DNA of 64,000 bases from contig NZ_LBMG01000009.1 of NCBI RefSeq assembly GCF_001005315.1, positions 1 through 64,000 of the forward strand, in the 5' to 3' direction. Both the position numbers and the translations under genes were made by a program. The stretch comes from Kordia jejudonensis (GTDB taxonomy: Bacteria; Bacteroidota; Bacteroidia; Flavobacteriales; Flavobacteriaceae). Of this stretch, positions 17,739-27,118 are shown in pieces. The notes below the pieces were generated by a model that saw only the letters and a program-made list of their open reading frames with translations, was not told the origin of the DNA and searched no databases. How positions within the stretch are numbered: position 1 is the stretch's first letter; every line of letters starts with the position of its first letter.

Positions 17739-19028
17739 ATGAGTTCAAAAATCAAACAAGCACTTCCCGAATTGGTCGAAAACGGCATCATTACGGAAGA
17801 AATTGCTCAAAATATAAAAGCCTTTTACCAAAAAGATGAAGCGTCTGGCACCAGCCGATTGTTTACTGTTTTTGGAATTTTAGGTGCTACACTTATCGGA
17901 TTAGGAATTATCCTAATTATGGCGCACAATTGGGATAACTTTTCACGCCTCACAAAAGTCTTTTTCGCTTTTCTACCTATGCTAATTGGACAAGTTGGTT
18001 TAGGTTTTAGCATTTATAAAAATAAAAGCAATACTTGGAAAGAAACTGCAACTGTGTTTCTGTTTTTCAGTGTTGGCGCGTGTATTTCTTTAATAAGTCA
18101 AATTTATAATATTCCTGGAAATTTAGAATCGTTTTTACTCGCTTGGATTGTATTGTGTCTTCCGTTGTTATACGTAACTAAGTCTAAATCGGCGATCATT
18201 TTACACTTAATATTTATGACCTATTACGCGTTTGAAGCGGGTTATCGTTTTTACGGACATACTACTACAATTCCGCACACGTACTTTTTATTGCTGTTGT
18301 TCCCTTTGTTCAACTATTTTAAAATGATGCGCCAAAATGTAAAATCGCCAACTTTGTATATTCTCCATTGGTTATTTCCGCTGAGTCTCATCATTTCATT
18401 GCCTGTTTGTATTGATGCGAGCGAAGGTGTCGGATTTTTAATGTACATACTCGTATTTGGAATACTATATAATATTGGACAACTTTCATACTTTAAAAAT
18501 AACTCATTACTTCAAAACGGATATCGCTTTTTAGGTTCGCTAGGAACAGTGATTGTATTGCTTATTTTGAGTTTTCGCTATATCTGGAAGCATGAATTTA
18601 ATGATGTACACTTTTACTCTTTAGAATTTTTCTGTGCTGTAGTTTTGTTCTGTATTGCCTGTATTACTTTGTACACAAGTATAAAATCGAAGCAAGAAAA
18701 AGGTGTGAATTTGTTTCAATATGTATTCCTGATATTTACTATAATTTTTATGCTTGGACTCTTTGATGATGTAATGCCAACTGTGTTAATAAACATTCTA
18801 CTATTTATTTTAGGAGTCATGGCAATTAAAATTGGTGCAGATTCATTCAGTTTCGGAATTCTCAATTACGGAATGCTCATCATTACGGTGTTAATTGCCT
18901 GTCGATTTTTTGACACGAACATGTCATTTGCCATCCGAGGATTATTATTTGTAGCTATCGGTGCAGGATTTTTTACTGCGAATTACATCATGCTTAAAAA
19001 ACAAAAATCTAAACAACTAAAACAATGA
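17739..19028 (+). CDS. DUF2157-type polytopic membrane protein
   Basis: 429 aa. The N-terminal soluble segment (LPELVENGIITEEIAQNIKAFYQ) is followed by about 12 membrane helices. The first (FGILGATLIGLGIILIMAHNWDNFSRLTKVFFAF) carries the AHNWD-like motif characteristic of DUF2157 proteins. The stop overlaps the start of the next gene by 4 nt (ATGA), so the two are translationally coupled. The pairing of DUF2157 with GDYXXLXY proteins is common in bacteria. Function unknown; integral to the cytoplasmic membrane. Confidence 0.88.
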   Translation: MSSKIKQALPELVENGIITEEIAQNIKAFYQKDEASGTSRLFTVFGILGATLIGLGIILIMAHNWDNFSRLTKVFFAFLPMLIGQVGLGFSIYKNKSNTWKETATVFLFFSVGACISLISQIYNIPGNLESFLLAWIVLCLPLLYVTKSKSAIILHLIFMTYYAFEAGYRFYGHTTTIPHTYFLLLLFPLFNYFKMMRQNVKSPTLYILHWLFPLSLIISLPVCIDASEGVGFLMYILVFGILYNIGQLSYFKNNSLLQNGYRFLGSLGTVIVLLILSFRYIWKHEFNDVHFYSLEFFCAVVLFCIACITLYTSIKSKQEKGVNLFQYVFLIFTIIFMLGLFDDVMPTVLINILLFILGVMAIKIGADSFSFGILNYGMLIITVLIACRFFDTNMSFAIRGLLFVAIGAGFFTANYIMLKKQKSKQLKQ

Positions 19029-19579
19029 AAAAAACATATATATACGCACTTTTTGGTTTAATGGTATTGGCTCAAATTGTAGCTTCTGCCCAAATCGTTT
19101 ACAAATACGAACGCACCATTGCTTCTGATAATATATACAAATTTAAAACAGCGCCGATAGATCCAAATGATCCGTTTAGAGGAAAATACATTACGTTAGA
19201 TTATCAAATTGACGCCTTTAAAACCGATGATGAAAGTTGGGATCGTCATGAAATTGGCTATGCTTATTTTTCAAAAGATGAAAATGGATATGCGGTATTA
19301 GAAACGCTTGAAAAAAACAGAATATCTGACAGTAATTTTGATTACATACAAGTAAAAATCAAGAATCATTATGATGGTCATATTCATTTCGATTTACCTT
19401 TCAATCGGTATTATATGGAAGAATCAAAAGCCTACGACGCGGAAGTTCTATCGAGAGAATTGAATCGTAATGGAAAAGAAGATTCCATCTACGCGGTTGT
19501 GCATATTAAAAACGGCACACATGTATTAACAGATATTATAGTAAACAGAATTTCCATGAAAGATGCAGTAGAGAAGTAA
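19025..19579 (+). CDS. GDYXXLXY-domain protein
   Basis: 184 aa. The N-terminal hydrophobic segment (IYALFGLMVLAQIVASAQIVYKYE) acts as signal or anchor. The family motif is at PNDPFRGKYITLDYQI (about residues 45-60), matching R-G-x-Y-x-x-L-x-Y. The remainder is a small beta-rich exported domain. It overlaps the DUF2157 gene by 4 nt and is followed by a terminator, so the membrane cluster ends here. Role unknown. Confidence 0.85.
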   Translation: MKKTYIYALFGLMVLAQIVASAQIVYKYERTIASDNIYKFKTAPIDPNDPFRGKYITLDYQIDAFKTDDESWDRHEIGYAYFSKDENGYAVLETLEKNRISDSNFDYIQVKIKNHYDGHIHFDLPFNRYYMEESKAYDAEVLSRELNRNGKEDSIYAVVHIKNGTHVLTDIIVNRISMKDAVEK

Positions 19580-19602
19580 CTTCGTTTTCGAATAAAAATA
19601 TC

Positions 19603-19640
19603 AAAACACCATTCTATCTTCTAATTTGATGGTGTTTTTT
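19603..19640 (+). terminator. Terminator of the DUF2157/GDYXXLXY unit
   Basis: Stem AAAACACCAT/ATGGTGTTTT with a loop of about 16 nt and a T-run, 24 nt after the stop. Confidence 0.82.
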
Positions 19641-19728
19641 TATGTGCATTTCTCAAAAACTACGCTATCAATAATTTCCCTACGTATTGTGAAAGCTAAA
19701 AATTATGATAATTTTTAGTTAAAAAGCA

Positions 19729-19761
19729 ACGCTTACAAAAAATAGTCGACGCTTACAAAAA
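19729..19761 (+). promoter_or_regulatory. Direct-repeat pair upstream of the 1326-aa gene operon
   Basis: ACGCTTACAAAAA occurs at 19729-19741 and again at 19749-19761, a period of exactly 20 bp (about two helical turns). It lies in the 336-bp gap before the large operon. The spacing is of the kind used by tandem-binding response regulators; the binding protein is unknown. Confidence 0.45.
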
Positions 19762-19844
19762 CTATACTACATCTCTTATAAGTATTAACTACTTTCGAGA
19801 AGACTATTTACCCCTATCCAACCAAATTACATCCTTTTTTAATA

Positions 19845-19863
19845 GTTCAATAACGTATTGAAC
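19845..19863. promoter_or_regulatory. Operator-like palindrome upstream of the 1326-aa gene
   Basis: GTTCAATA-ACG-TATTGAAC, a perfect 8-bp inverted repeat with a 3-nt spacer, 53 bp before ATG 19916. Too short for a terminator and without a T-run, so an operator for a dimeric regulator is the likeliest reading. Apart from this, the direct repeats and the upstream terminator, the gap 19580-19915 shows nothing else. Confidence 0.5.
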
Positions 19864-19915
19864 AGGCACTACGTATGCCAAAATTTAACGTATAACAATT
19901 ATTATTTATTATTTT

Positions 19916-22900
19916 ATGAAAGATCAAATTTCACAAACCCTATTTCGCTTTACGAGCTTAAGAAGCCCAGATTTAAGCAAAGAAAAAAACAAAGAATTAC
20001 GATTCATTTTCCCTTCTGAGGCAGCAAAAAATGACGATTTCTATGATAGCATGGAAAACCGACCTCCTGAAGTTTCCAAATGGCAACAATTGCAAAATAT
20101 TGCTAAGGATTTTAATGCATTTACGAAAGAAGAAATCAAAAGTATTGATTCAAAATTATTTGAATTTTCTGAATGGTTAGCACAAAACAGAACCACGGCT
20201 TCTATAGATGAGATTGAAGAAAAAACTATAGGAGTTACTTCTATTGTAGAAGATGGAACGCTATGGAACAACTTATTTTATCAGTTTGTTACCGAAGCAG
20301 ATTTTTATGCGAAAGAAGCGGTAATTCACTTATTAAAAGCCAATCATGTCATTGCCAATTTCCCGCGAGGAGAAGAATTAGACATCGAAGAAAAAAAGAA
20401 CTTGGTACACACACTCATCTATGCAAAAGTGATTTTACCAAAAGAATTATTCGACTTTTCTGAAGATGGTACTACAGACGCAAAAGCAACTAAAGAAACG
20501 ACAACGTATAAAACAGTTTCATTACCAAAAAAATTACTCGTGAGTATTGCAAGTCAAGAGTTACAAAATTTAGAAAAAGTAGCTACTGAAATTGATACGT
20601 TGCATAGTGCATATCAAACAGCGTATAAAGCCGCTTATGAAGTTGCAAAAACAAATCATAGTAAAAGTGTAAAAGCTGTCTTGGACGAATATGAAGCAGC
20701 TGTACAAACCGCAAAAGACGATTGGTGTACGGTAAGAGGCGATAAAGTTTATGATGCATCAAACCTAAATCCTTGTGATCAGCCTGCGCATGTAAAGTAT
20801 CCTGACATTGCTGAATTTTCTTTTACGTTTAGAGACGAAATTGATGCAGAGCAAGCAACAACACTATTCTCACCGTTGGCATACGAAACATTGTCGTTTT
20901 TGAAACCTGTTGATACGATTAAAACATTTGCAGAAGCAAAAAAATTAATAACTAAAGAAGCAGAAACACTTACCGTGCATTTGTACGAGAATACAAACTT
21001 TTATACAAAATCCGTAAGTGTACACGGAACGATTCTTCCAGTAACGAATGATGAAAATGATCCTACACGAATTACCGCTGCTTTTTGTTCTAAAAGACGT
21101 AAAAACAAAGAAACAAATTTGGCGTATTGGCGTTTTTTTGCAGACATTACCAATCCTTCAGAAGCCGCATTATTCGCAGTACAATCTGTCAGTGCAGAAG
21201 TTTTTGATATTTCAGATAACTTATTGCATAGCAGTACTTCATACACTATTCTTGAAAGCACTTTGAACTCTGTAAAGATTGGTTTATTAAGTGATGTACT
21301 TACCATTCCAACAGCGCAGCATGTAAATCTTCGATTAAAAGCAACAGTAACCTTATTAGATGGAACGGTGCTTTCACACGATCAAATTTTACGACCAAAC
21401 ACATGTAATTTAGGCAGTATTGCTATCAATGACGAAACGGGAACTTCTGACAATCAAAATTTTATTCCTTCTGGTTATGGAATGCGTCAACTTGGAATTG
21501 CCGATTACAGAAAAGTTGAGCAAAGTGTACATTGCTATACCGAAGGCGAAGTATCGCATATTGAAAATGTAATGGCGCGTGAATACAAAGAGAAATCTAC
21601 ACGTAGATTGCGTTCGTCTGAAAATACCGTGTCTACAACTTCTGAAACTGAAAAAGAGCGATTGACAGATACGACTACGACAGATCGTTTTGAAATGCAA
21701 CATGAAATAGCACAAGTTGTATCAGAATCACAAGATTTTTCAGCGTTTGTAAACTCAAATGTTGGAAAGCGAACACAAAATGGATTCTATTTTAATGTAA
21801 ATGCTGGTGCCAATTTTGCCACACATACATCAAGTGAAGATAGTATTAATCAGGCAATGACGGAAGCGCAAGAAATTACGTCAAGAGCAATGGATCGTGT
21901 GGTACAACGTGTCAAAGAAGAGCGAATTAGCAAAATTATTGAAGAGTTTGAAGAAAATAATTCACACGGTTTTGATAACAGAAAAGGAGACAAACACATC
22001 GTTGGTGTATACCGATGGATTGATAAGGTATATAAAAATCAAATCTACAATTACGGGAGACGTTTAATGTATGAATTTGCCATTCCGCAACCTTCAAAAT
22101 TGCATCGTTTGGCATTGAATGCAATCACAGAAGATGACGATAGCGAAACTATGATACTTAAAGAACCTTTAGATCCTAGAAAAGTAGTCATCAACAACGA
22201 AACAATTAGTGATGCATCTAAAATTACGGTGGAAAACTATAAAGTTTTAGCAGCACAATACAATGCAGAAGTGAATCAGCCGCCTGTAGAAGAAATGTTT
22301 ATTGGAAAAGCATTCTCATACAAAGCTAATGATGCGTTAACTGATGCACATGAAAGTTATGGTGAACATACCGATCTAGATATTCCTGAGGGTTATTATA
22401 CAGTAAGCGCGAAAGCAGAATGGGTTGATAGTGAAGATTCAGGAGAAGGAAGAACACATATTATTGTTGGTGGTGTGAAAATGCCTCAAAACTCTACAAG
22501 ACCACTTTCTAAATTTGTGACAAGTATTCCCGTCTCTTTTTCGTCTTTAACACACCTTTCTGGAAACTCTAATGTTAGTATCCAATTAAAAAGGCTGGAT
22601 GAAACCATAGAAACTTGGCAATTAGAAACCTTCAATGCAATTGTGACTGCATATGAAGATAAACTTGCTGCATATAGATCTCAAAAGGTAGATGAAGACA
22701 GTAAAATTGATGAAATGAAAGGGTCAAATCCTTTATTTTATCGACAAATTGAGCAAACTGTATTGCGTAAAAACTGTTTATCCTATTTAATAGATCAAGC
22801 TCCAACGGCAACAAATACCTTTGGTAAAAAAATGTATACAGGCGATGTATTAGACACATACAATGTAACGGTAACTAAATCTCTAGATGATTATACTTCG

Positions 22901-23896
22901 TTTGCAAAATTTATGGAGCAAGCATTTGAATGGGATATTATGTCGTACAACTTTTATCCTTTTTATTGGGGAAATCGTAACGAATGGAACAAGCTGTACA
23001 ACTTTGAAAACAACGATCCACTATTTAGAAGCTTCATGCAAGCCGGATTGGCAAGAGTTGTACTTACGGTTCGTCCAGGATTTGAAAAAGCCGTACTACA
23101 TTACATGAGTACAGGAAGTATTTGGAATGGTGGAGAATTGCCTGTTTTAGACGATCCATTATATCGTTCTATTGTAGATGAACTAGACAAACCACTTGGC
23201 GTAAAAGAAGGAAAAGCTTGGAAAACACGCGTACCTACTTCTTTGACCATTTTACAAGCAGACAGTTTGGGTCTAAAAGTAGAAAAAGCATTGCCTTGCG
23301 AATGTGATGATATTGAAGATTTTATTGAATCTGATCAAACAGAGTGTAGTAGCAATATTTTAAATGATACTACTATATTCAATGATTTACAAGTTGGCGA
23401 TACAACTGCGGCTGAAAGAAAAATTCAACTTTCATTTTTAAGAAACTTTGGTACAGAAATGCAAACTGTATTTGACTTAGATAACGAAGAACTATTTCCA
23501 ATTTCGTTTACATGTATGGATCAAGAAATTGTAATTCAACGTGATGCTGCTTGGAATCCTGAAGACAGTGCTGGTGTAGTATATCAAGAATTAGCAAATA
23601 AAATATCGTTAATTTCTGGTGTTGAAGCACATCATGTATTTGACACTGTCGGAAATCCTACTGGTTTGCAGTTCAAAATTGATTATGGGCGTATTTCGAC
23701 ATTTACATTTGAAAAACCAAATATTGAAGGTGGCGCAAACGATCCTGCACATGATGTATTAAAAGTGAATATCAGTTCAGAAGGTGTTATTGTAAGTTCG
23801 CCTACAAAATACATGCAACGTGTACAAGACAGATATGCAACATCACTTACAGATGGAGAAATTGACGTATTACTTCCATTGGCAAGATTCCAATAA
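19916..23896 (+). CDS. Giant protein of unknown function (1326 aa), first gene of effector-like operon
   Basis: 1326 aa with no signal peptide and no obvious membrane anchor. Not recognised with certainty. Visible parts are a helical N-terminus with a Lys/Ala-rich coiled coil (about 215-260), beta-rich segments (about 330-500), and a striking block at about 520-600 (ADYRKVEQSVHCYTEGEVSHIENVMAREYKEKSTRR, then a Thr/Ser/Glu-rich stretch). A long helix follows at about 650-690, then a beta-sandwich-like stretch (about 785-870). Near 1050-1100 comes ARVVLTVRPGFEKAVLHYM and the IWNGGELPVLDDPLYRSI segment. Such charged repeats and modules suggest a large structural or carrier component. The stop overlaps the next start (TAATG), so it is co-translated with the nucleotidyltransferase and the 942-aa protein. 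Confidence 0.75.
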   Translation: MKDQISQTLFRFTSLRSPDLSKEKNKELRFIFPSEAAKNDDFYDSMENRPPEVSKWQQLQNIAKDFNAFTKEEIKSIDSKLFEFSEWLAQNRTTASIDEIEEKTIGVTSIVEDGTLWNNLFYQFVTEADFYAKEAVIHLLKANHVIANFPRGEELDIEEKKNLVHTLIYAKVILPKELFDFSEDGTTDAKATKETTTYKTVSLPKKLLVSIASQELQNLEKVATEIDTLHSAYQTAYKAAYEVAKTNHSKSVKAVLDEYEAAVQTAKDDWCTVRGDKVYDASNLNPCDQPAHVKYPDIAEFSFTFRDEIDAEQATTLFSPLAYETLSFLKPVDTIKTFAEAKKLITKEAETLTVHLYENTNFYTKSVSVHGTILPVTNDENDPTRITAAFCSKRRKNKETNLAYWRFFADITNPSEAALFAVQSVSAEVFDISDNLLHSSTSYTILESTLNSVKIGLLSDVLTIPTAQHVNLRLKATVTLLDGTVLSHDQILRPNTCNLGSIAINDETGTSDNQNFIPSGYGMRQLGIADYRKVEQSVHCYTEGEVSHIENVMAREYKEKSTRRLRSSENTVSTTSETEKERLTDTTTTDRFEMQHEIAQVVSESQDFSAFVNSNVGKRTQNGFYFNVNAGANFATHTSSEDSINQAMTEAQEITSRAMDRVVQRVKEERISKIIEEFEENNSHGFDNRKGDKHIVGVYRWIDKVYKNQIYNYGRRLMYEFAIPQPSKLHRLALNAITEDDDSETMILKEPLDPRKVVINNETISDASKITVENYKVLAAQYNAEVNQPPVEEMFIGKAFSYKANDALTDAHESYGEHTDLDIPEGYYTVSAKAEWVDSEDSGEGRTHIIVGGVKMPQNSTRPLSKFVTSIPVSFSSLTHLSGNSNVSIQLKRLDETIETWQLETFNAIVTAYEDKLAAYRSQKVDEDSKIDEMKGSNPLFYRQIEQTVLRKNCLSYLIDQAPTATNTFGKKMYTGDVLDTYNVTVTKSLDDYTSFAKFMEQAFEWDIMSYNFYPFYWGNRNEWNKLYNFENNDPLFRSFMQAGLARVVLTVRPGFEKAVLHYMSTGSIWNGGELPVLDDPLYRSIVDELDKPLGVKEGKAWKTRVPTSLTILQADSLGLKVEKALPCECDDIEDFIESDQTECSSNILNDTTIFNDLQVGDTTAAERKIQLSFLRNFGTEMQTVFDLDNEELFPISFTCMDQEIVIQRDAAWNPEDSAGVVYQELANKISLISGVEAHHVFDTVGNPTGLQFKIDYGRISTFTFEKPNIEGGANDPAHDVLKVNISSEGVIVSSPTKYMQRVQDRYATSLTDGEIDVLLPLARFQ

Positions 23897-24285
23897 TGAG
23901 TACCGTACAATTAGCAATGATATGGCAGCCTGAAAAAGTGCTGCCATACATTCTCCATGAACTCAAACGAACTGTGGAGAAGATCTCGCCTGTACATAAA
24001 ATCTATTTGTATGGAAGCAGAGCCAAAACACCAATCACAGATTGGAACACGTTAGACGGAAAAGATTGGGACATCATCATGGTATGCAACTTCCCAATTA
24101 TCAATACTCATATTTGGACAACAGCCAGAAACTATCATGTTGATTTAAGTATCATTAGCAAACAACAAGCCGATGAGCTTTTAAAACATAATAAATATTT
24201 GGTGGAATTGTTTCCGAGTGATGAATTTATCAGACACTTTAACAATCATGAAAATGATTCTTTAAAAACAGAAAATTATGATTAA
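23896..24285 (+). CDS. MNT-type nucleotidyltransferase domain protein
   Basis: 129 aa, predicted to transfer a nucleotidyl group from an NTP to a protein, small molecule or RNA. The polymerase-beta-type active site is complete: YGSRAK (G40-S41), then DWDI with D57 and D59, and a third Asp in HVDLSII (D83). An insert of about 8 residues (ITDWNTLDGK) lies between GS and DxD. The start overlaps the preceding stop by 1 nt and its end overlaps the next start by 8 nt. It is therefore made in fixed ratio with the two large proteins. No HEPN partner is adjacent, so it is not a standard MNT/HEPN toxin-antitoxin pair. Confidence 0.85.
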   Translation: MSTVQLAMIWQPEKVLPYILHELKRTVEKISPVHKIYLYGSRAKTPITDWNTLDGKDWDIIMVCNFPIINTHIWTTARNYHVDLSIISKQQADELLKHNKYLVELFPSDEFIRHFNNHENDSLKTENYD

Positions 24286-27106
24286 TACAGAACCATTAAT
24301 AGGTAGTATTGAGCCATTAATTAAATACCTGCAAATACATCGTCGTTTAGAAGAAGATCAGACTAAAGACACTAAAAGATTGGTTGATGTAATCGATCAA
24401 AAATTTGACTATAATAATACTTATGTAGCTATAGATGATCAGAATTATGATCCCAACAGTCCTTTTGTGAATACTAAAATAGAAGTTGAAAAAGCTTCAC
24501 TAACAGACTTAGGTGTTTTTCAACCTTTAGACCTTAGAATTGAATATAAAAACACGGATCTTTTAGCTATTGAAGTCGTTGACTCGTTAGACAAACCTAC
24601 TAGTATCAAATACTATTTTCAACGAATATTCCCATCTGCTTCTGGAGATTTAGTACTGTACAAAAGTTTTTCCAACTTTGATTGGGTTCCTTTAGATGAC
24701 AGTAATTTTACGTTCATTTCATTGGCTGGAGATCCAGAAAGATATTTGTATGATGATGAAAGAAATAGAATTATTTACAATAGTACCTTAAAAACAGCTT
24801 TTGCATATAGTGACGTTTTTATATATGATCCGAAAGATGTAGGAATAACAAGCGGAAGATATATTTTAAAATATATAAACCATTTTGGAAAACAAACTAT
24901 AGTTACCCACAGAGACTTTCATCCAGAAGAATATAAACACAAAAGAATTCCTAAAACGTATACAAATAGAAATATTAATGTTGAAATTAATGACATCGCA
25001 GAAAGTGTATACTTATTTCCGACAATAAAAAAAAGTGCAAGTACAATCATTGTAGAGTATAAATATATATTAGAAAAATTCTCAAGATTTGATGTGAAAT
25101 TTCAAAAAGCTGCTATCACTCTAGAATTCAAATATTTTGGAACCTTTCTATATTTTATCAATCGTACTATTTTTTATGATAATAGTTTTGAAAATTTAGA
25201 AAGTAAACGGTATTTAGACCTATATGATTACATGAATCAAGTGCTAAGAGTAGTATCTCCAAATGCAAATGTGCCAAATGATAATAATGGGATACGTCAA
25301 CTATTCATTGACCAATACTTAAAATGTGTGAGTGAAGAGCTTAAATTTTATAAAAAGAAATTAGATAAAATATTAGAAATATTTTATTACACTCCTACTG
25401 TTTTCATAAAACATATCCAATTAGAAACCCTATGGGCCATTCTTGACAAGTCTTTGAAAGGGCGAATAACTAATTTTGGATTAGATAAAGAAGATATTAC
25501 TTTAAAGCTACTTGTGGCAATCTATGAAAAAGTTAAAAACCCAAGATTATTTTTGGATGAACTTCTGATTCGTAGAGATCATAACAATATATCTTATTTC
25601 TACAATTTATTTGGCAAAATGCATACAAGTAACTTTGACAGGTATGTATATTTCATTTGGGGTGTATGGAAACAAACTGTATATAAAGATATTACTGAAA
25701 AGAATCCGAAAATCTCAAGTTTATGCGAACCGTATCTAAATTACAAATCAGATCAAACTATAGGTTTCCACCATGATAATGCAGACATAACATATTTATC
25801 AAATACTGATCAGGTACAAATAGATATTATTTACAAAGTCACTAAACGAGTAAAAGTAAAAATAGATAAAAACACGGAGGCTACAATTCCTTTCTCCACA
25901 TCCAAAAAAGAAAGCTTATTGTATGATCCATTTGCGCCTATTTATATTTTTAAAGAAGATAATCCCAATTTCATTTTCAAAGATAGTGAAGAAAATAAAA
26001 ATTCTTATTTTGCAGCATTGCCAGCTTTTGTAATGCTAGCTAGAGAAGAGAGAGCCTTTTGGAGTAATATCATTACTGCTGGTGAGTTTGCTATAGATAT
26101 TTTAACTACTGCTACAGGGTTTTTAAACATTGCCAAAGCAGGTCGCTTATATAAAATTTTAAATGCAGGTCATAAACTCATCGGGCGTACAAAACAAGCT
26201 ACGCAATTTATAGCAGGTACAAAAAGGATTGCTGGGTACATTGAAATTACTTCTGGAATAGGAAACGGTCTTATTAAGTTATTAGGTTATAAGGACACAG
26301 AACTTGGTAGAACTATTGCAAAGTATCTTTTTTTCCTAGAAATGTTAAGTTTAACAGGAGAATTGAGTGCTGCATTACATGCTTCTTTATCAAAAACAGC
26401 TAAAGAAATTGTAACACATCCTGAATTTCCTAACATAAAAAAGCAAGCAGAGGAAATTATTAAAAAAGCTGATAATACTGGAGCTACTAAGAAGAGCAAA
26501 GAGATTGTAGAAGCTGAGGAGACTTTGGAAGCAACCAGACATTTAGAGGAAGCTTCAGGAAAGTTTAAAATAGATAATTTTATAGCTAAAAATGCGAAAA
26601 GAAATATTGGAAAAATCAGAAAAAGTGATATTGTTCGGGAGTTGAATAAAACAGAATCCGGAAAGGAAGTTGCACAGGCATTAAAAAATAATGAAATTAA
26701 ACTGTTTAAATTAGATGAAGATGCCTTTAGAACCGAAATAAAAAAAATATCCAAACCTGGAGAAGATATTAGTGATGTAACTGCTGGGCAGAATGGTGAT
26801 GAGATCTATTTACTAAACGATGCACCAGTAAGCAGAGCTTTTGGTGAAATTGTCCATGAAGGTAAACATGCTTTTGATGAACTAGCTGGTTTATTTGATG
26901 ATATTGAATTATTAAGAGAACAAACCAAACTAATAGAACATGACGGAATTTCTATGGAATGGTATGTAAATAAAATGACTGATGGTCAGGTCATAGAATT
27001 GAGAGCAAGAATAGCAGAACGTGAGTTTCAAATAGAAGCAAAACAAACGCTAGACTTTAATTCAGTTCCTGATATGGCAAGTTTTATATTTAAAAATTAT
27101 CAATAA
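24278..27106 (+). CDS. Large effector-like protein with C-terminal HEGKH metallopeptidase-type domain
   Basis: 942 aa, no signal peptide. The N-terminal about 580 residues are unrecognised mixed alpha/beta. Residues about 586-700 are hydrophobic and Ala/Gly-rich (FAIDILTTATGFLNIAKAGRL; TKRIAGYIEITSGIGNGLIKLLG), as in the pre-toxin region of polymorphic toxins. A Lys/Glu-rich linker (about 705-790) precedes a C-terminal domain carrying HEGKHAFDE (HExxH, His860/His864). A downstream ELRARIAEREFQIEAK helix could supply a third zinc ligand. This layout (long variable carrier, hydrophobic region, short C-terminal catalytic domain, small gene 12 nt downstream) is typical of polymorphic toxins. A toxic role and the delivery route are inferred. 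Base composition is AT-richer than its neighbours. Confidence 0.75.
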   Translation: MINTEPLIGSIEPLIKYLQIHRRLEEDQTKDTKRLVDVIDQKFDYNNTYVAIDDQNYDPNSPFVNTKIEVEKASLTDLGVFQPLDLRIEYKNTDLLAIEVVDSLDKPTSIKYYFQRIFPSASGDLVLYKSFSNFDWVPLDDSNFTFISLAGDPERYLYDDERNRIIYNSTLKTAFAYSDVFIYDPKDVGITSGRYILKYINHFGKQTIVTHRDFHPEEYKHKRIPKTYTNRNINVEINDIAESVYLFPTIKKSASTIIVEYKYILEKFSRFDVKFQKAAITLEFKYFGTFLYFINRTIFYDNSFENLESKRYLDLYDYMNQVLRVVSPNANVPNDNNGIRQLFIDQYLKCVSEELKFYKKKLDKILEIFYYTPTVFIKHIQLETLWAILDKSLKGRITNFGLDKEDITLKLLVAIYEKVKNPRLFLDELLIRRDHNNISYFYNLFGKMHTSNFDRYVYFIWGVWKQTVYKDITEKNPKISSLCEPYLNYKSDQTIGFHHDNADITYLSNTDQVQIDIIYKVTKRVKVKIDKNTEATIPFSTSKKESLLYDPFAPIYIFKEDNPNFIFKDSEENKNSYFAALPAFVMLAREERAFWSNIITAGEFAIDILTTATGFLNIAKAGRLYKILNAGHKLIGRTKQATQFIAGTKRIAGYIEITSGIGNGLIKLLGYKDTELGRTIAKYLFFLEMLSLTGELSAALHASLSKTAKEIVTHPEFPNIKKQAEEIIKKADNTGATKKSKEIVEAEETLEATRHLEEASGKFKIDNFIAKNAKRNIGKIRKSDIVRELNKTESGKEVAQALKNNEIKLFKLDEDAFRTEIKKISKPGEDISDVTAGQNGDEIYLLNDAPVSRAFGEIVHEGKHAFDELAGLFDDIELLREQTKLIEHDGISMEWYVNKMTDGQVIELRARIAEREFQIEAKQTLDFNSVPDMASFIFKNYQ

Positions 27107-27118
27107 TATTAAAAAATT

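Noticed and set aside
26287-26754. Long minus-strand frame (155 codons) opposite the 942-aa gene
   Set aside because: It is the complement of a Lys/Glu-rich coding region, rich in Ser/Leu/Phe, with no start context and no family pattern.
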